Shown piece after piece: positions 18,774 through 29,143 of a stretch of 48,552 nt of DNA. Numbering within the stretch: the stretch's first letter is position 1; every line of letters starts with the position of its first letter. The notes under the pieces are model-generated. The model ran no database searches and had not been told where the DNA came from. It saw nothing but the letters and a program-made list of their open reading frames with translations. The translations under genes were made by a program, and so were the position numbers. Origin of the DNA: Porticoccaceae bacterium (GTDB lineage Bacteria > Pseudomonadota > Gammaproteobacteria > Pseudomonadales > Porticoccaceae); assembly GCA_012960115.1 (NCBI GenBank), contig DUBX01000043.1, forward strand, positions 123,439 to 171,990, in the 5' to 3' direction.

Positions 18774-19435
18774 TAGAGCACCTCACTCGGCTGACTATTA
18801 TGGGTGATTTTAAAGTCAGCTTTTTCAATCTGAGACTTCTTCCAGCTGCGCAACACCCAAATAAGTATACCGATCAAGAAAAAGGCACTAGGCGGCATTA
18901 GCATCATGCCATTTGGTACATACCAGCCCCCGTCGCTGACGGGCGTAAATATTTCGTAGCCCCACAGTTTACCGGCACCGAAAAGTTCACGTACAAAAGC
19001 CACTAACATAAGTATTGCGCTATAGCCTAATCCGTTGCCAATGCCATCAAGAAAGCTTGGAATAGGCGGGTTCTTCATCGCAAAGGCCTCAGCCCGACCC
19101 ATGACGATACAGTTGGTAATGATCAGCCCGACAAATACTGACAGTTGCTTACTAATGTCATAGGCAACCGCCTTGAGCACCTGATCAACAACAATAACCA
19201 GTGACGCGATAATCGTCATTTGCACTATAATCCTGATACTGCCGGGAATATGGTGTCGAATCAATGAGACAAAGAAATTAGAGAATGCCGTGACTATAGT
19301 AAGCGCCAGACACATAACGAAGGCAACCTTCATGCTAGAGGTCACTGCCAACGCTGAACAAATACCTAAAATTTGCAACGCAATAGGGTTATTAGCGACA
19401 ACCGGCTCAAGTAGAGTATCTTTGATATTTACCAT
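18773..19435 (-). CDS. nqrD: Na+-translocating NADH:quinone reductase subunit D
   Basis: An integral membrane subunit of 220 residues from the ATG at 19433-19435. Hydrophobic helices alternate with conserved stretches such as [36 protein letters not shown] and [14 protein letters not shown], which are strongly NqrD. The cysteines in GICS and TNCIV are the membrane iron-centre ligands. An ATG three codons upstream (19442-19444) abuts the GGAG directly, so the internal ATG, nine bases from that GGAG, is the better start. The N-terminal length of Vibrio NqrD would fit the longer form. Start is therefore not settled. Confidence 0.96.
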   Translation of the reverse strand: MVNIKDTLLEPVVANNPIALQILGICSALAVTSSMKVAFVMCLALTIVTAFSNFFVSLIRHHIPGSIRIIVQMTIIASLVIVVDQVLKAVAYDISKQLSVFVGLIITNCIVMGRAEAFAMKNPPIPSFLDGIGNGLGYSAILMLVAFVRELFGAGKLWGYEIFTPVSDGGWYVPNGMMLMPPSAFFLIGILIWVLRSWKKSQIEKADFKITHNSQPSEVL

Positions 19436-19436
19436 G

Positions 19437-20204
19437 CTAGGCATCTCCTGATTTCAAGTGGCCAATGAGCGGCGCAAAGCCCTCTTCGCCAAGCCAATAC
19501 TGAATGAGATTATTGACACCACGCGTGGTGAGAGTGGCCCCAGCTAGACCATCAATTTGGTATTCTGAGCCGTCTCTCGACATATCAGCTTTACCTTTAA
19601 TCACGCTAATAGCTACCTCGCCCGATTTATAGGCCTGTTTGCCGACCCACCCAGCCTTCCAATTAGGGTTATCCACTTCGCCACCCAAGCCTGGTGTTTC
19701 TGTATGTTCGTAAAAACCGATACCTGCAACGGTCTGAAGATCTGACTCTAATGCCAAGAAACCATAGAGCGTGGACCAAAGACCGTAACCTTTGATTGGC
19801 AGAATGACTTTCTCTATGCCCTGCTCTCCATCCACAATATAAACAGTCGCAAATTTAGCTCGACGCTTAATCTTTGCGGGATCATTTTTTGGGTCCAGAG
19901 ACACTGACATAGAAGGATCTTTCGACGCTTTACGTTGGTCATAGATCGACGCATCTACAGCGTCAGTGAAATACCCCGTATCAAGATCAACAACTCGCGC
20001 CGTAATCTGCTCAAATTGCTTCTCAACGTCAACGCCTGGTTGTAGCAAGCCTGCTGAAGCAAGGATATTTGTCTTCAGGTCTAGTAACTTATTTTCTCGT
20101 TGCTGTGGCCGCAAGATAACAGCCGCACTTGAGACAACAACCGCACAAACCACACAAAGAACGAGTGCTACACCAAATGTCTTTTGCACTGAATCACTGG
20201 CCAC
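19437..20204 (-). CDS. nqrC: Na+-translocating NADH:quinone reductase subunit C
   Basis: A 255-residue periplasmic flavoprotein subunit with one N-terminal helix (11-31). The covalent FMN site is T224 in DGLAGATLT (218-226). The canonical ApbE acceptor motif has serine or threonine where this protein has A221, a tolerable variation. Conserved [14 protein letters not shown] (139-152) and [10 protein letters not shown] (167-176) confirm identity. The start is GTG (20202-20204) with GGAG eight bases upstream. It overlaps the nqrB end by 11 bases. Confidence 0.96.
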   Translation of the reverse strand: MASDSVQKTFGVALVLCVVCAVVVSSAAVILRPQQRENKLLDLKTNILASAGLLQPGVDVEKQFEQITARVVDLDTGYFTDAVDASIYDQRKASKDPSMSVSLDPKNDPAKIKRRAKFATVYIVDGEQGIEKVILPIKGYGLWSTLYGFLALESDLQTVAGIGFYEHTETPGLGGEVDNPNWKAGWVGKQAYKSGEVAISVIKGKADMSRDGSEYQIDGLAGATLTTRGVNNLIQYWLGEEGFAPLIGHLKSGDA

Positions 20205-21390
20205 GGGCTATTCTCCTTTTAATATTCGCATTAACCACAAAATGGTCCATCAGCGGTGCGAACAAATTTGCAAACAATATAGCCAGCATCATACCTTCAG
20301 GAAATGCAGGATTAACCACACGAATCAGAATGACCATCACCCCAATCAGCATGCCATACCAAAACTTCCCCGTATTCGTCATTGCTGCAGAAACGGGATC
20401 GGTTGCCATAAAGATGGCGCCAAAGGCAAACCCTCCGATAACCCAGTGCCAATAAAAAGGTAGCGCAAACATGGGATTGCTTGAATCAATAGCATTAAAT
20501 AGCGTCGCCAAAAGAGCCGATCCAATCAATACACCGCTGATAATGCGCCAAGAAGCAATTTTGGTGATTAACAATAAGGCGGCACCCATCAGTATGGCTA
20601 GGGTTGAGGTTTCACCAATAGACCCCTGTATGGTGCCGATAAACGATTGTGTCCATGTAGCAGTTTGTTCAAGAGCAACAACACCCTGAGCTGATGCAAC
20701 CGAAAGCATAGTAGCTCCCGTGTAGCCATCAACAGCTGACCATACCGCATCGCCACTCATATATGCTGGATAGGCGAAATATAGAAATGCGCGACCTGTT
20801 AAGGCTGGGTTAAGAAAGTTCTTGCCTGTACCGCCGAAGAGTTCTTTACCAATGACAATACCAAAACTAATACCCATAGCCACCATCCATAGGGGTAGAT
20901 CCGGCGGGCAAGAGAGTGCAAATAAAACAGAGGTTACGAAAAAGCCTTCATTAACCTCGTGGCCGCGTACGCTGGCAAATAAAACCTCCCATATCCCACC
21001 CACAATAAAAGTGGTCATGTATATGGGTAAGAAATACGCAGCTCCATGAACAATATTGTCCCAAATACTCGTAGCGTCATAACCCGCAAGTAGGCCAATG
21101 AAAAGACCACGCAGACCTTCCTGAGATAACATGCCCATGTCAGCCATAATGGTGTTAGCTTGAAAACCAATATTCCACATCCCAAAAAACATAGTTGGAA
21201 ATGTCGCCACCCAAACGGTAATCATTACGCGCTTTAGATCGATGCCGTCGCGCACATGTGAGCTATTTTTAGTGACATCTGCAGGCTTAAAAAGACCTGT
21301 ATCAATTGCTTCATACAAGGCATACCACTTTTCCCACTTACCGCCTTTGTGAAAATGTGGCTCGTATTTATCGAGAAGATTACGCATCAT
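20194..21390 (-). CDS. nqrB: Na+-translocating NADH:quinone reductase subunit B
   Basis: The large membrane subunit (398 residues), thought to carry the sodium path. It holds riboflavin and a covalent FMN. The FMN acceptor threonine is T227 in DGYTGATML (221-229), matching the ApbE target motif. About ten hydrophobic helices are visible, with [20 protein letters not shown] upstream of the FMN site and [16 protein letters not shown] in the second half. The frame could open at a TTG at 21409-21411, but the ATG at 21388-21390 has a GGAGG at about nine bases. Two more residues may be removed if the next ATG is used. It starts four bases after nqrA. Confidence 0.96.
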   Translation of the reverse strand: MMRNLLDKYEPHFHKGGKWEKWYALYEAIDTGLFKPADVTKNSSHVRDGIDLKRVMITVWVATFPTMFFGMWNIGFQANTIMADMGMLSQEGLRGLFIGLLAGYDATSIWDNIVHGAAYFLPIYMTTFIVGGIWEVLFASVRGHEVNEGFFVTSVLFALSCPPDLPLWMVAMGISFGIVIGKELFGGTGKNFLNPALTGRAFLYFAYPAYMSGDAVWSAVDGYTGATMLSVASAQGVVALEQTATWTQSFIGTIQGSIGETSTLAILMGAALLLITKIASWRIISGVLIGSALLATLFNAIDSSNPMFALPFYWHWVIGGFAFGAIFMATDPVSAAMTNTGKFWYGMLIGVMVILIRVVNPAFPEGMMLAILFANLFAPLMDHFVVNANIKRRIARGQ

Positions 21391-21394
21391 AGTC

Positions 21395-22735
21395 TTACCC
21401 CTCCTTCTCAATTCTGGTCAGATTATCCCGCAGGATTCGACCGTACTCATATTTTCCAACGCAGACGTAGGTGTACAGGCCCATATCGTCTTCATCCAGT
21501 TCTAAGCAACCGAGCTTTTGAGCCATTTCAGTATCGCCAACAATAAGTGAACGCAAAAGCTGTATAGGCAAGATATCCAGAGCAGTCACTTTTTCATAAC
21601 CACCTACAGGCACCATTGCTCGTTCACTTCCATTGGTGCTGGTGGTCATATTGAATAGCTTTTTGGTGAGTGAAGAGACAAACACCGGTAATGCAGAATG
21701 CTTGTTCACTCCCGCTCGAAGATAATGCAGAAATTGTCGCTCACGTCCTTCTTGGATAACAGAGACTTGACTATGATAACGACCCAGGAAAGCAAATTCT
21801 GAAACGGCTTGACGTCCCGAAAGGACTGAACCAGAAATCACCCTATTCTCATCATTTTTAAGCTCGCCAATGACTAATTGATTGATATTAGCCCCTACTC
21901 GCGTACCTAAAAGCCTCGGCTTTGTCACCTGAGGTCCTGCAAGGGCGATGACACGCCTGACATCAATGCAACCTGTCGTAAATAAAGCGCCAATGGCAAT
22001 CACGTCTTGGTAACCAATCGTCCACACTGTTTTATCTATACTGACAGGATCAACCAAATGAATATGAGTCCCAGCAAGTCCCGCAGGATGAGGGCCACTA
22101 AAGGTAATCTCCCTGACACCGTCTATATCATCTCCGGGTATTGTCGAATTCGGAGCCACACATAAGTTGACGGGCCCGTTGGTCAGTCGAGCGAGTATCT
22201 TTAAGCCACTTGTAAAATCTTCCCGTCGCTGATCGACAACCACCGCGGGGTCTGCTGACAAAGGATTAGTGTCCATGGCAGTGACGAAAATAGATGATGC
22301 CATCGTGTCAGCGGCTGGCACTTTTGAAAACGGCCTAGTTCGCAACGCAGTCCATTGTCCCGACTTCACCAAATTTTCAATAACATCAGCTCTATCTAGG
22401 GTATGCAGCTGCTCCACTGCGTATGTCTCAAAAGTTTCACTAGCATCGCCATCGATATCGATAACTAAAGATTGAAAAACTCGTCTTTCACCACGGTTAA
22501 TGGCCGCTACCGTTCCTGCAGCTGGTGCTGTATAACGTGCAGATACATTTTTCTTGTCAGTAAACAACAGTTGACCCAGTTTAACCTGGTCGCCTTCGCG
22601 CACTGCCATGGTTGGTTTCATACCCTGATAATCTAAGCCGACCAGGGCGACTTGGCTAACGGGCGGGCCATCATAAACCACCTGCTCTGGAGTCCCCGAA
22701 ATGGGAAGATCCAAACCGCGACGAACTTTAATCAT
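21395..22735 (-). CDS. nqrA: Na+-translocating NADH:quinone reductase subunit A
   Basis: The cytoplasmic subunit (446 residues) that begins the operon. It starts [18 protein letters not shown], typical of NqrA. A biotinyl-like barrel follows ([30 protein letters not shown]), then a Rossmann-like domain with [20 protein letters not shown] and a C-terminal region ending LTRIEKEG. NqrA contacts the quinone site. It is the first of nine same-strand genes (nqrABCDEF, apbE, nqrM, sthA). The upstream 326 bases must hold the promoter. Confidence 0.97.
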   Translation of the reverse strand: MIKVRRGLDLPISGTPEQVVYDGPPVSQVALVGLDYQGMKPTMAVREGDQVKLGQLLFTDKKNVSARYTAPAAGTVAAINRGERRVFQSLVIDIDGDASETFETYAVEQLHTLDRADVIENLVKSGQWTALRTRPFSKVPAADTMASSIFVTAMDTNPLSADPAVVVDQRREDFTSGLKILARLTNGPVNLCVAPNSTIPGDDIDGVREITFSGPHPAGLAGTHIHLVDPVSIDKTVWTIGYQDVIAIGALFTTGCIDVRRVIALAGPQVTKPRLLGTRVGANINQLVIGELKNDENRVISGSVLSGRQAVSEFAFLGRYHSQVSVIQEGRERQFLHYLRAGVNKHSALPVFVSSLTKKLFNMTTSTNGSERAMVPVGGYEKVTALDILPIQLLRSLIVGDTEMAQKLGCLELDEDDMGLYTYVCVGKYEYGRILRDNLTRIEKEG

Positions 22736-23012
22736 AGAGTTTACCAGTGTTCACATTTGTTTAATGAGTGTTAAGCGCACCTCGAATACAGTCAATAAAA
22801 TATTGGATTTGTAGCGAATCTGCTGTTACTCACTGGGCGATTTTCTGCCCTCACTAGGACAGAGATCTTGAGTGAGAAATTTGTGCGCGAGATTATAATG
22901 GCCTATGACTCCAGACGCCAGCTTATAACACCTAAAACGTCCTTATCACCGTATAAAATGATGCTTTTTGCTCTAAGGACCAAAAACTAGGAAGGCTGCA
23001 CAATATTCAGAC
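22736..23012. other. Non-coding region upstream of nqrA (nqr promoter region)
   Basis: Together with the gap terminator this stretch of 326 bases between nqrA and the GAPDH gene has no convincing gene. On the minus strand TTGACT near 22795 is a good -35, but no good -10 follows at 16-18 bases. ATTATAAT at 22892-22899 reads TATAAT on both strands without a matching -35. An inverted repeat CTCACT (22850-22855) and AGTGAG (22871-22876) with a 15-base spacer may be a regulator site. Confidence 0.5.
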
Positions 23013-23040
23013 AAAAAAGCTCGGTTTCCCGAGCTTTTTA
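23013..23040 (-). terminator. Rho-independent terminator after the GAPDH gene
   Basis: AAAAAGCTCGG (23014-23024) and CCGAGCTTTTT (23029-23039) form an 11-pair stem with a four-base loop, with A and T runs on its two sides. It lies 22 bases beyond the GAPDH stop. Its symmetry would let it work in both directions. Confidence 0.85.
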
Positions 23041-23061
23041 CGACACTTGAGCAGATTTAGA

Positions 23062-24525
23062 TTAGGCTTCTCTTGGGTATGACGGCCAAACAACACCTGC
23101 AAATTTCTCTAAACATCTGACTACCTGACAACTGTAGCCAAATTCATTGTCATACCAGCAATATAGTACGCAGCTGCGACCTTCAACAATCGTAGCTTGA
23201 GCATCAAGAACGCAAGCCTGCCGAGATCCCACAAAATCGGTTGAAACAGCTTCCGTTGAAATTGTGTACCCTATTTGCTGCTGAAGATCTGAATGCAATG
23301 CCTTCTGCCGTAAAAATTCGTTTAACTCCTCAACCGTGGTATCTCGACCCAACCGTAGGTTTAGAATAGCCATAGATACATTCGGTGTCGGAACTCTTAT
23401 AGCATTACCGGTCAACTTACCTTTTAGCTCAGGTATCACCTTAGCTACCGCTTTAGCCGCGCCCGTTGATGTAAGCACCATATTGAGAGCTGCACTTCGG
23501 CCACGGCGTCCACCCTTGTGGTAGTTATCGATTAAATTTTGATCATTGGTGTAAGCGTGGACAGTCTCAACATGGCCACCATTAATACCAAATTCATCTA
23601 ACAAGCACTTAAGAACTGGAACGATCGCATTGGTTGTGCAAGAGGCTGCAGAGATGATTTTTCTGTCCGGCGTAATCTGGTCATGATTAACACCGTAAAC
23701 AATGTTGGGAATATCATCACCAGCAGGCGCCGTTAAGAGCACTTTACTAGCGCCAGGCCGCAGATGTCCACTAAGTCCTTCCGTATCTTTCCAAACGCCA
23801 GTATTGTCGACGATCAACGCATTAGTGATGCCATAATCGTTGTAGTCGATTTCTTCAGGAGAATTAGCATAAATTATTTTAATCGGATTACCATTAACGA
23901 CTAGAATATTTTTATCTTCTAAAATCCGAACCGTGCCTTTAAAGGGACCATGAACGGAGTCTCTGCGAAGCAATGCTGCCCGCTTTTCAAGATCATGGTT
24001 TAACTTTCCTTTACGGATAACGATAGCGCGCAAACGCAGCACATCACCACCGCCGGCTTTATCAACCAGAATTCGAGCTATTAATCGTCCGATTCGACCA
24101 AACCCATAGAGTACAACGTCTTGGGGTTCTGGAAGTGGCTTAACATCAGAGCCTATGATTTCATCAAGCTCAGCGGCTAAAAAATCACTCAAGCTCGACC
24201 CATTGCCATTACTTTTTTGATACTTAACCACTAATTTACCCACGTCAATATGGGCGGGACCAAGCTTCAACTTGGAAATACCTTCAAGCATTGGGTAAGT
24301 ATCAAATTCAGAGAGCTCATTACTCTCAACCTGACGAACAAATCGGTGCTCCTTCATCAAGTCAGTCACTGACTGATTGACCATGCTATTGCCATACATG
24401 TAAGTATTAATATTACACTGCCGATACAATTTACCGATTAAGGGAATCATACCCTCTGCCAATGCTTCTCTTTCTTTCCAATCTTTAAAAAAATCGTCAG
24501 GGAGGGGTCTTTGCTGTTCGTCCAC
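23062..24525 (-). CDS. gap: Glyceraldehyde-3-phosphate dehydrogenase with N-terminal extension
   Basis: A 487-residue protein, about 150 longer than standard GapA. Residues 1-130 have no motif I recognise. The GAPDH part then starts with the NAD-binding GFGRIGR (142-147 region). The catalytic cysteine C296 lies in SAASCTTNAIVP and HAYTNDQ follows. RRGRSAALNMVLTSTGAAKAV, GNAIRVPTPNVS and WYDNEFGYS are all canonical. It should interconvert glyceraldehyde-3-phosphate and 1,3-bisphosphoglycerate. The start is GTG (24523-24525) with AAGGA eight bases upstream. A similarly long form occurs next to nqr and mfd in Pseudomonas, as I recall, so the extension is probably genuine rather than a fusion artefact. 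It has its own promoter and terminator. Confidence 0.92.
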   Translation of the reverse strand: MDEQQRPLPDDFFKDWKEREALAEGMIPLIGKLYRQCNINTYMYGNSMVNQSVTDLMKEHRFVRQVESNELSEFDTYPMLEGISKLKLGPAHIDVGKLVVKYQKSNGNGSSLSDFLAAELDEIIGSDVKPLPEPQDVVLYGFGRIGRLIARILVDKAGGGDVLRLRAIVIRKGKLNHDLEKRAALLRRDSVHGPFKGTVRILEDKNILVVNGNPIKIIYANSPEEIDYNDYGITNALIVDNTGVWKDTEGLSGHLRPGASKVLLTAPAGDDIPNIVYGVNHDQITPDRKIISAASCTTNAIVPVLKCLLDEFGINGGHVETVHAYTNDQNLIDNYHKGGRRGRSAALNMVLTSTGAAKAVAKVIPELKGKLTGNAIRVPTPNVSMAILNLRLGRDTTVEELNEFLRQKALHSDLQQQIGYTISTEAVSTDFVGSRQACVLDAQATIVEGRSCVLYCWYDNEFGYSCQVVRCLEKFAGVVWPSYPREA

Positions 24526-24562
24526 GAATTAAGTCCTTATGCAGATGGAGCTATTACAAGAT

Positions 24563-24591
24563 ATTATCGAACACGAAACCCAAACAGGCAA
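24563..24591 (-). promoter_or_regulatory. Sigma-70-like promoter for the GAPDH gene
   Basis: On the minus strand TTGCCT (24586-24591), a 17-base spacer and GATAAT (24563-24568) form a good promoter, placing transcription start about 30 bases before the GTG start codon. Confidence 0.5.
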
Positions 24592-24720
24592 CTAGTTGAG
24601 GGTTAAAATAGCAAGATAGGCATTATTCCTACAACTAATAGTCTCAGGTAAGTAAAATAGCCGCCAACAAAGCCGCATAAAACGGAAAAAGGAAAAAGGA
24701 AATTAAATGAGCTGTTTATA

Positions 24721-25563
24721 GTGCTATTCGCCTACATAAATTACACAATTTACTCATTTGATACAGAGACGCTGCCAGATAAATACGGAGAGGTGAACAC
24801 AAAGCTATTTTTGAATGATGAAACTAATCAGCCTTTAGTTGTTGGTCTTGGCGGTGCCGGAGGAGGGAATGGCTGGGCTGGGCCGCACGAGGAGAAACAG
24901 AGAAAACTACTCCAAGAAAACGGTTATGCATTTCTATCAATCGCCTACTTCGGGGCCAACGGCACACCTGAAAAACTGGATAGAATCGCTATTGAAGGTG
25001 TCCACAAGGCTGTGATAGAAGCCTCCCAAGACCCCCGTATAAACGAAAATTGCATTGCTGTTATGGGAGTTTCTCGTGGCGGCGAACTGGCACTGCTTTT
25101 AGGTAGTTATTACGAAGAATACAAAAGCGTGATAGGTATCGTCCCTGGAAGTTCTGTTTTTGCTGCAGTAACCGATGCGATGGCAACGCCTGGATTATCC
25201 TACAACGGAAAACCCCTTCCTTTTGTCCCTATACCATGGAGCGCTACTCCGGATTTATTGTCAGGCAACTTGCGGGGCGCTTTCGAAAAAATGATGCAAA
25301 ATACCGAAGCTGTGGAGGCTGCAGCCATAAGAGTCGATAATATATCTGGGCCTGTGTTGCTTATTTCTGGTACTGAAGACGAACAATGGCCATCAATGGA
25401 AATGTCCGAAACCATAATAAGCCTGCTAAACGACAATAACTTTCCATACCCAAGTCTGCATATACCATTAGAGGGTGGGCATAACGAACATCATGATAAC
25501 TTTGATAAAGTAATCACTTTTCTTAATGAGCAATTTCTATCCCAACCTGACTGTGCACGCTAA
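24721..25563 (+). CDS. Alpha/beta hydrolase, BAAT/acyl-CoA thioester hydrolase C-terminal domain
   Basis: A 280-residue alpha/beta-hydrolase. LVVGLGGAGGG is the first strand with oxyanion region. GVSRGGELALLLGSYYEEYKSVIGIVPGS contains the nucleophile serine elbow (near residue 120), GTEDEQWPS the acid and LEGGHNEHHD the histidine. The arrangement matches the BAAT/thioester-hydrolase C-terminal family, so an acyl thioesterase or related esterase activity is likely. Substrate unknown. The frame opens at GTG 24721 without a ribosome-binding site. The strong AAGGA at 24696-24700 instead serves ATG 24707, which reads four codons to TAG in another frame. One added base there would give a hydrophobic N-terminus LFIVLFAYINYTIYSF. 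The 5' end may therefore be damaged. It separates gap from mfd. Confidence 0.75.
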   Translation: MLFAYINYTIYSFDTETLPDKYGEVNTKLFLNDETNQPLVVGLGGAGGGNGWAGPHEEKQRKLLQENGYAFLSIAYFGANGTPEKLDRIAIEGVHKAVIEASQDPRINENCIAVMGVSRGGELALLLGSYYEEYKSVIGIVPGSSVFAAVTDAMATPGLSYNGKPLPFVPIPWSATPDLLSGNLRGAFEKMMQNTEAVEAAAIRVDNISGPVLLISGTEDEQWPSMEMSETIISLLNDNNFPYPSLHIPLEGGHNEHHDNFDKVITFLNEQFLSQPDCAR

Positions 25564-25629
25564 TGCTCAAAATTAATTCATATCTATTACCTCTCATGCA
25601 TAACAAAAAACTCCACACAGAACCCCACT

Positions 25630-28600
25630 ATGAATATTTTTAATCAACAACCCGCTCTTAAACCTGACGATAAATGTGTTTGGGGTGGATTACCGTCATC
25701 CGGCCGAGCTTTGGCCGTGGTTGAAGCCGCTCTTAAGTATTCGGGTTTAACCCTGATTATTACCGACACTGCACAACAGGCAAGCACTCAAAGTCGTGCC
25801 TTAGCGTTTTTCGCCGCACAACGAAACCTATCGATCTTCACATTCCCTGACTGGGAAACACTGCCCTATGATATTTTCTCGCCGCACCAAGATATTATTT
25901 CAGCGCGCCTACAAACTTTAGCAAAACTGCCAAACGCGGACCACGGCGTTCTGATTGTACCTTTGACGACATTAATGCATCGTATTGCGCCTATTGATTT
26001 TGTGGCCTCCAGAACATTCTGTTATAGCATTGGCGAACAACTTGACCGAGTTTTATTGCAAGAGCAGCTATCGCGAGCAGGGTATAAACGTGTAGATACC
26101 GTTTATGAGCATGGTGAATTTGCCTTTCGTGGCTCAATCATCGACGTTTTCCCTATGGGCGTTAAAACGCCTTTTCGAATGGATCTTTTGGATGATGATA
26201 TAGAGTCTCTACGGCTTTTTGATCCAGAATCACAGCGCACATTAGAAAATGTCGAACAAATTGAATTACTGCCCGCAAGAGAATTTCCGATGGACAAAGA
26301 GTCCATCAACTTGTTTTTAAATAACTGGCATGAACGCTTTGATCATAACCCAGCCAAATGCCCAGTCTATCGCGACATTAAAGACGGTATTGCACCCCAG
26401 GGAATAGAGTATTACCTAAGCTTGTTCTTCGAACAAACAGCGACGCTTTTCGACTATTTGCCAACCAATTTACAGCTATTTACCAGTAGCGGAATAGAAC
26501 AGGCAGCAGAGCAATTTTGGAGCGATATCAACAATCGTTATCAAGAATATGGAGTGGATCCTGAACGCCCTCTTTTAAAACCAGAGGAAATATTTCTGCC
26601 CGTTGATCGCCTTTTTCATGAAATAAAAAAAAGACCGAGAACGATTCTTGATAGACAACCCATCGACCCGGCTGTTCATCGCCAAGGCTCAGACCTCGCG
26701 TCTGTCCCTGATGTGTCGGTAAATGCCAAACAAACAAGTCCTTTGCAAAAATTACATGACTTTTTGATCACATTTGAGGATGACAAGGCAGGCTCTCGAG
26801 TTCTATTTTGTGCTGAATCGTCAGGCCGTCGTGAGGTATTAACTGACCTACTAAAGACCATTCAAGTACATCCCGCAGAGGTCGATAGCTGGTTACAATT
26901 TGTCGACTCAGATCTGCGGTACGGCATAATTACCTACCCTTTAGATCAAGGAATTGTTTGCTCAAATAATGGCCTGTGCCTTATCACGGAAGGCGAGCTA
27001 TTTGGCCAGCAGGTCATGCAGCGACGACGGCGCTCCAAGGTGTCTGAGTCACCAGACTACATTTTCAAAAGTCTTGCCGAATTAAAAATTGATGCCCCAG
27101 TAGTGCACATAGAACATGGGGTCGGCCGCTATCAAGGGTTGATCACCTTAGACGTAGATAAGACCGCGCAAGAGTTCCTGATGCTCTATTACGCCAATGA
27201 TGCAAAACTCTACGTACCAGTGTCGTCCCTGCACCTAATAAGCCGTTTCGGAGGCGGTGATCAGGTTGCAGCACCTCTCAATCACCTTGGTAGTGACAAG
27301 TGGGATAAGGCTAAACAAAAAGCCGCCAAACAGGTTCGGGATACAGCCGTTGATCTCCTCGACATTTACTCCAGGAGAGCAGCTCGCAAAGGTTTTGCAT
27401 GCTCAGCTAACGAGCAAGACTATCTAAAATTTAGCGGCGACTTCGCCTTCGAAGAAACAGCCGACCAACAGGCCGCTATCGATGCGGTTAGGCAAGACTT
27501 ATTAAGCGCCCAACCTATGGATCGACTGGTCTGCGGTGACGTGGGCTTTGGAAAGACAGAAGTTGCCATGCGAGCAGCCTTTACGGCCGTCAGTAGCGGC
27601 AAACAGGTAGTCATCCTAGTGCCAACCACCCTGCTCGCGCACCAGCACTTACAGAATTTCCGAGATCGTTTTGCCAACTGGCCGGTTAATGTTGAAGAGC
27701 TATCTCGATTTAGAACCGGGAAAGAGCAAACGGCAGTGATTGGTGATACCGAGGCTGGCAAAGTTGATATCTTGATCAGTACCCATAAGCTACTTCATGC
27801 CGAAATCAACTTTAAACAATTAGGCCTTATGATCATCGATGAAGAACATCGCTTTGGCGTGAGACAAAAAGAAAAGATTAAATCTTTGCGCAGTGAGGTG
27901 GATATATTAACCATGACAGCCACGCCAATACCCCGCACGTTGAATATGTCGATGCACAGTATTCGGGACCTGTCGATTATCGCAACGCCTCCAGCTAAAA
28001 GATTATCGGTGAAGACCTTTGTCCGCAAACAAGAATCAAGGGTTACCAGAGAGGCCATTCTGCGGGAGATACTGCGAGGGGGCCAAGTCTACTTCTTGCA
28101 CAATGATGTCAAGAGCATCCAAAGAGTTGCCGATGAGCTGGCTACTCTAGTCCCGGAAGCAAGAATCAATATCGCTCACGGCCAAATGCGCGAGCGTAAC
28201 CTCGAGCAGGTCATGTCAGATTTCTATCACCAGCGATTTAATGTACTAGTTTGCACCACCATCATTGAGACGGGTATTGATATACCTAGCGCAAATACAA
28301 TTTTGATTGACCGTGCCGACAAATTTGGTCTTGCTCAGCTACATCAGCTACGAGGCCGAGTCGGCAGGTCCCACCACCAAGCCTATGCGTATTTGATGCT
28401 TCCACAAGATAAGAAAATTACCTCAGATGCCACCAAAAGACTCGAAGCTATATCTGCCGCAGATCAACTGGGATCTGGCTTCACGCTAGCGACTAACGAT
28501 CTTGAAATCAGAGGAGCTGGAGAACTTTTGGGCGAAGAACAGAGCGGCCACATTCAAGCTATTGGTTTTACCCTTTATTTGGAAATGCTAGATAGAGCCG

Positions 28601-29094
28601 TTGCAGCCATTAGAAATGGTTCAGAACCTGATTTCGATGCGGCACTAAATCAAGGCCTTGAGGTCAATATGCACGTACCGGCCCTGATTCCAGATGACTA
28701 CCTGCCCGATGTGAATATGCGCCTCACTATCTACAAAAGATTAGCTGACTGCCAATCAAAATCAGACTTACATGAACTCCAAGTTGAAATGATAGATCGC
28801 TTTGGCTTGCTCCCAGAGGTATCAAAAACCCTATTTAAACTTGCGGAGCTTAGACTGGTTGGAGAACAACTAGGGCTGAAGAAAATAGAAGCTGGCCTAA
28901 CCCGTGGTCGTTTGCAGTTTAAATCGACCACAATTGTGGAACCGATTACTATTATCAAAATGGTCCAATCAAAACCTTCCACTTATCGCTTGCAAAACAA
29001 TGATCAACTGAGTTTCACTATGGACATGGAGAATCCCGAGCAGCGTTTCTCCATAGTGCATAATATACTGCAGGGGCTATTGCCACCTGCCTGA
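25630..29094 (+). CDS. mfd: Transcription-repair coupling factor
   Basis: An ATP-dependent translocase of 1154 residues (E. coli 1148) that removes RNA polymerase stalled at lesions and recruits UvrA. In order: a UvrB-like N-terminal region with FTFPDWETLPYD, the RNA-polymerase-interacting domain around VVHIEHGVGRYQGL (about 490-510), helicase domain with Walker A GDVGFGKTE near 637-645 and DEEH near 737, TATPIPRTL, and the C-terminal half with TTIIETGIDIPSANT, LRGRVGRS and the TRCF domain. All motifs are intact. No strong ribosome-binding site precedes the ATG. Confidence 0.98.
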   Translation: MNIFNQQPALKPDDKCVWGGLPSSGRALAVVEAALKYSGLTLIITDTAQQASTQSRALAFFAAQRNLSIFTFPDWETLPYDIFSPHQDIISARLQTLAKLPNADHGVLIVPLTTLMHRIAPIDFVASRTFCYSIGEQLDRVLLQEQLSRAGYKRVDTVYEHGEFAFRGSIIDVFPMGVKTPFRMDLLDDDIESLRLFDPESQRTLENVEQIELLPAREFPMDKESINLFLNNWHERFDHNPAKCPVYRDIKDGIAPQGIEYYLSLFFEQTATLFDYLPTNLQLFTSSGIEQAAEQFWSDINNRYQEYGVDPERPLLKPEEIFLPVDRLFHEIKKRPRTILDRQPIDPAVHRQGSDLASVPDVSVNAKQTSPLQKLHDFLITFEDDKAGSRVLFCAESSGRREVLTDLLKTIQVHPAEVDSWLQFVDSDLRYGIITYPLDQGIVCSNNGLCLITEGELFGQQVMQRRRRSKVSESPDYIFKSLAELKIDAPVVHIEHGVGRYQGLITLDVDKTAQEFLMLYYANDAKLYVPVSSLHLISRFGGGDQVAAPLNHLGSDKWDKAKQKAAKQVRDTAVDLLDIYSRRAARKGFACSANEQDYLKFSGDFAFEETADQQAAIDAVRQDLLSAQPMDRLVCGDVGFGKTEVAMRAAFTAVSSGKQVVILVPTTLLAHQHLQNFRDRFANWPVNVEELSRFRTGKEQTAVIGDTEAGKVDILISTHKLLHAEINFKQLGLMIIDEEHRFGVRQKEKIKSLRSEVDILTMTATPIPRTLNMSMHSIRDLSIIATPPAKRLSVKTFVRKQESRVTREAILREILRGGQVYFLHNDVKSIQRVADELATLVPEARINIAHGQMRERNLEQVMSDFYHQRFNVLVCTTIIETGIDIPSANTILIDRADKFGLAQLHQLRGRVGRSHHQAYAYLMLPQDKKITSDATKRLEAISAADQLGSGFTLATNDLEIRGAGELLGEEQSGHIQAIGFTLYLEMLDRAVAAIRNGSEPDFDAALNQGLEVNMHVPALIPDDYLPDVNMRLTIYKRLADCQSKSDLHELQVEMIDRFGLLPEVSKTLFKLAELRLVGEQLGLKKIEAGLTRGRLQFKSTTIVEPITIIKMVQSKPSTYRLQNNDQLSFTMDMENPEQRFSIVHNILQGLLPPA

Positions 29095-29143
29095 AGAAAA
29101 TGAACCGAACAAGCACAGATGCCGACCATTAGACGGAATATTA

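Noticed and set aside
22892-22899. Perfect TATAAT upstream of nqrA
   Set aside because: It reads on both strands but neither has a -35 at 16-18 bases, so I do not call a promoter.
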